Below, one piece after another: positions 5,611 through 6,000 of a DNA stretch of 6,000 bases (within the stretch, counting starts at the first letter, position 1; the number at the start of each line of letters is the position of its first letter). Source of the DNA: Hyphomicrobiales bacterium (GTDB lineage: Bacteria > Pseudomonadota > Alphaproteobacteria > Rhizobiales > Aestuariivirgaceae); NCBI GenBank assembly GCA_025356765.1, contig JANXRO010000103.1:1-6000 (forward strand), read 5' to 3'. Under the pieces are notes generated by a model. The model saw only the letters and a program-made list of their open reading frames with translations, was not told where the DNA came from and searched no databases. The position numbers and the translations under genes are program-made.

Positions 5611-6000
5611 TCAAGCAATTTTCGCTTTGGTTCTGGTCATTAAAAATATACACAGTGTACAGATGATTAACGCCGCAGCGATGAAAAACCCAGCACTGGG
5701 TGAAATAGCAACAGGGTTGGGATTTAAGAAATAATGGAAGGCTTGGCTGAAAAACAAGGTTCCCAGCATCATGGCCACATTCATAATGGATGAAATGCCG
5801 CCCTGCATTTCGCCTTGGGCATTGTCTGGCACATCTTTCGACATGATGGCCGTTAACATGGGGTGAACAAAACCTTCAGGCGCATGCACCAATAATATCA
5901 CTAAAACGAACGTAAGACTTGAGGCAAAACCAAACAGCACAAGGCCAATGGCAGATGTTGCAAGCCCAACACATGCCACATTCCATTCACCAAAGCGTTT
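5611..6000 (-). CDS. MFS transporter, TCR/Tet-like (C-terminal part, cut by window edge)
   Basis: The frame is open from the right edge of the window and ends at 5611, giving the last 129 residues of a major facilitator superfamily protein, roughly the final third of a 400-residue transporter. It begins KRFGEWNVACVG and contains four hydrophobic segments, matching helices 9-12. The loop VPDNAQGEMQGGISS, followed by NVAMMLGTLFFSQAFHYF, strongly resembles the VPxxxQGxxQG region of TetA-type drug:proton antiporters (TCR/Tet family). The C-terminus is short and basic (TRTKAKIA). A GTG at 5979 is not taken as a start because the upstream codons remain open and family-like. Substrate cannot be judged; the family label does not by itself mean tetracycline resistance. 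A 78-base gap separates it from the PAP2 gene on the same strand, with no convincing terminator in it. Confidence 0.85.
   Translation of the reverse strand, partial: KRFGEWNVACVGLATSAIGLVLFGFASSLTFVLVILLVHAPEGFVHPMLTAIMSKDVPDNAQGEMQGGISSIMNVAMMLGTLFFSQAFHYFLNPNPVAISPSAGFFIAAALIICTLCIFLMTRTKAKIA

Overview
The window looks like ordinary chromosomal core sequence from an alphaproteobacterium of moderate GC content. The grounds are a YebC/PmpR protein that begins with the alphaproteobacterial-style MAGHSQFKNIM, a 5-formyltetrahydrofolate cyclo-ligase gene overlapping a YmdB-family phosphodiesterase gene, and a PepSY-domain protein followed directly by a b561-type cytochrome. No mobile element, CRISPR array, rRNA or tRNA was seen. 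The lineage is inferred from protein character and gene order, not from a search.

Layout, left to right. A minus-strand yebC/pmpR regulator gene (7-759) is divergent from a small plus-strand gene of unknown function (906-1178). That small gene converges, with a single base between stop codons, on a minus-strand rhomboid intramembrane protease (1180-1926). A 214-base divergent intergenic region (1927-2140) carries a nested inverted repeat and a 16-bp palindrome. It leads into a two-gene plus-strand operon: an exported PepSY-like protein (2141-2437) and a four-helix cytochrome b561-family protein (2439-3002). This operon converges, again with a single base between stops, on a minus-strand block reading right to left. 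That block comprises the C-terminal part of a TCR/Tet-type MFS transporter (5611-6000, cut by the window edge), a PAP2/Aur1-like membrane phosphatase or phosphotransferase (4417-5532), 5-formyltetrahydrofolate cyclo-ligase (3816-4391) and a YmdB-family metallophosphoesterase (3004-3825).

How the genes may work together. PepSY and cytochrome b form the clearest functional unit, probably a small redox or electron-transfer module at the inner membrane and periplasm. The folate enzyme and YmdB are translationally linked by a 10-base overlap, and the PAP2 gene sits 25 bases ahead of them, so these three are probably co-transcribed. Nothing here is plainly a new system. The best leads are two RNA or operator structures. 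One is a hairpin that would hide the PAP2 ribosome-binding site. The other is a set of mutually exclusive stem-loops followed by a T-rich stretch ahead of the PepSY-cytochrome operon.
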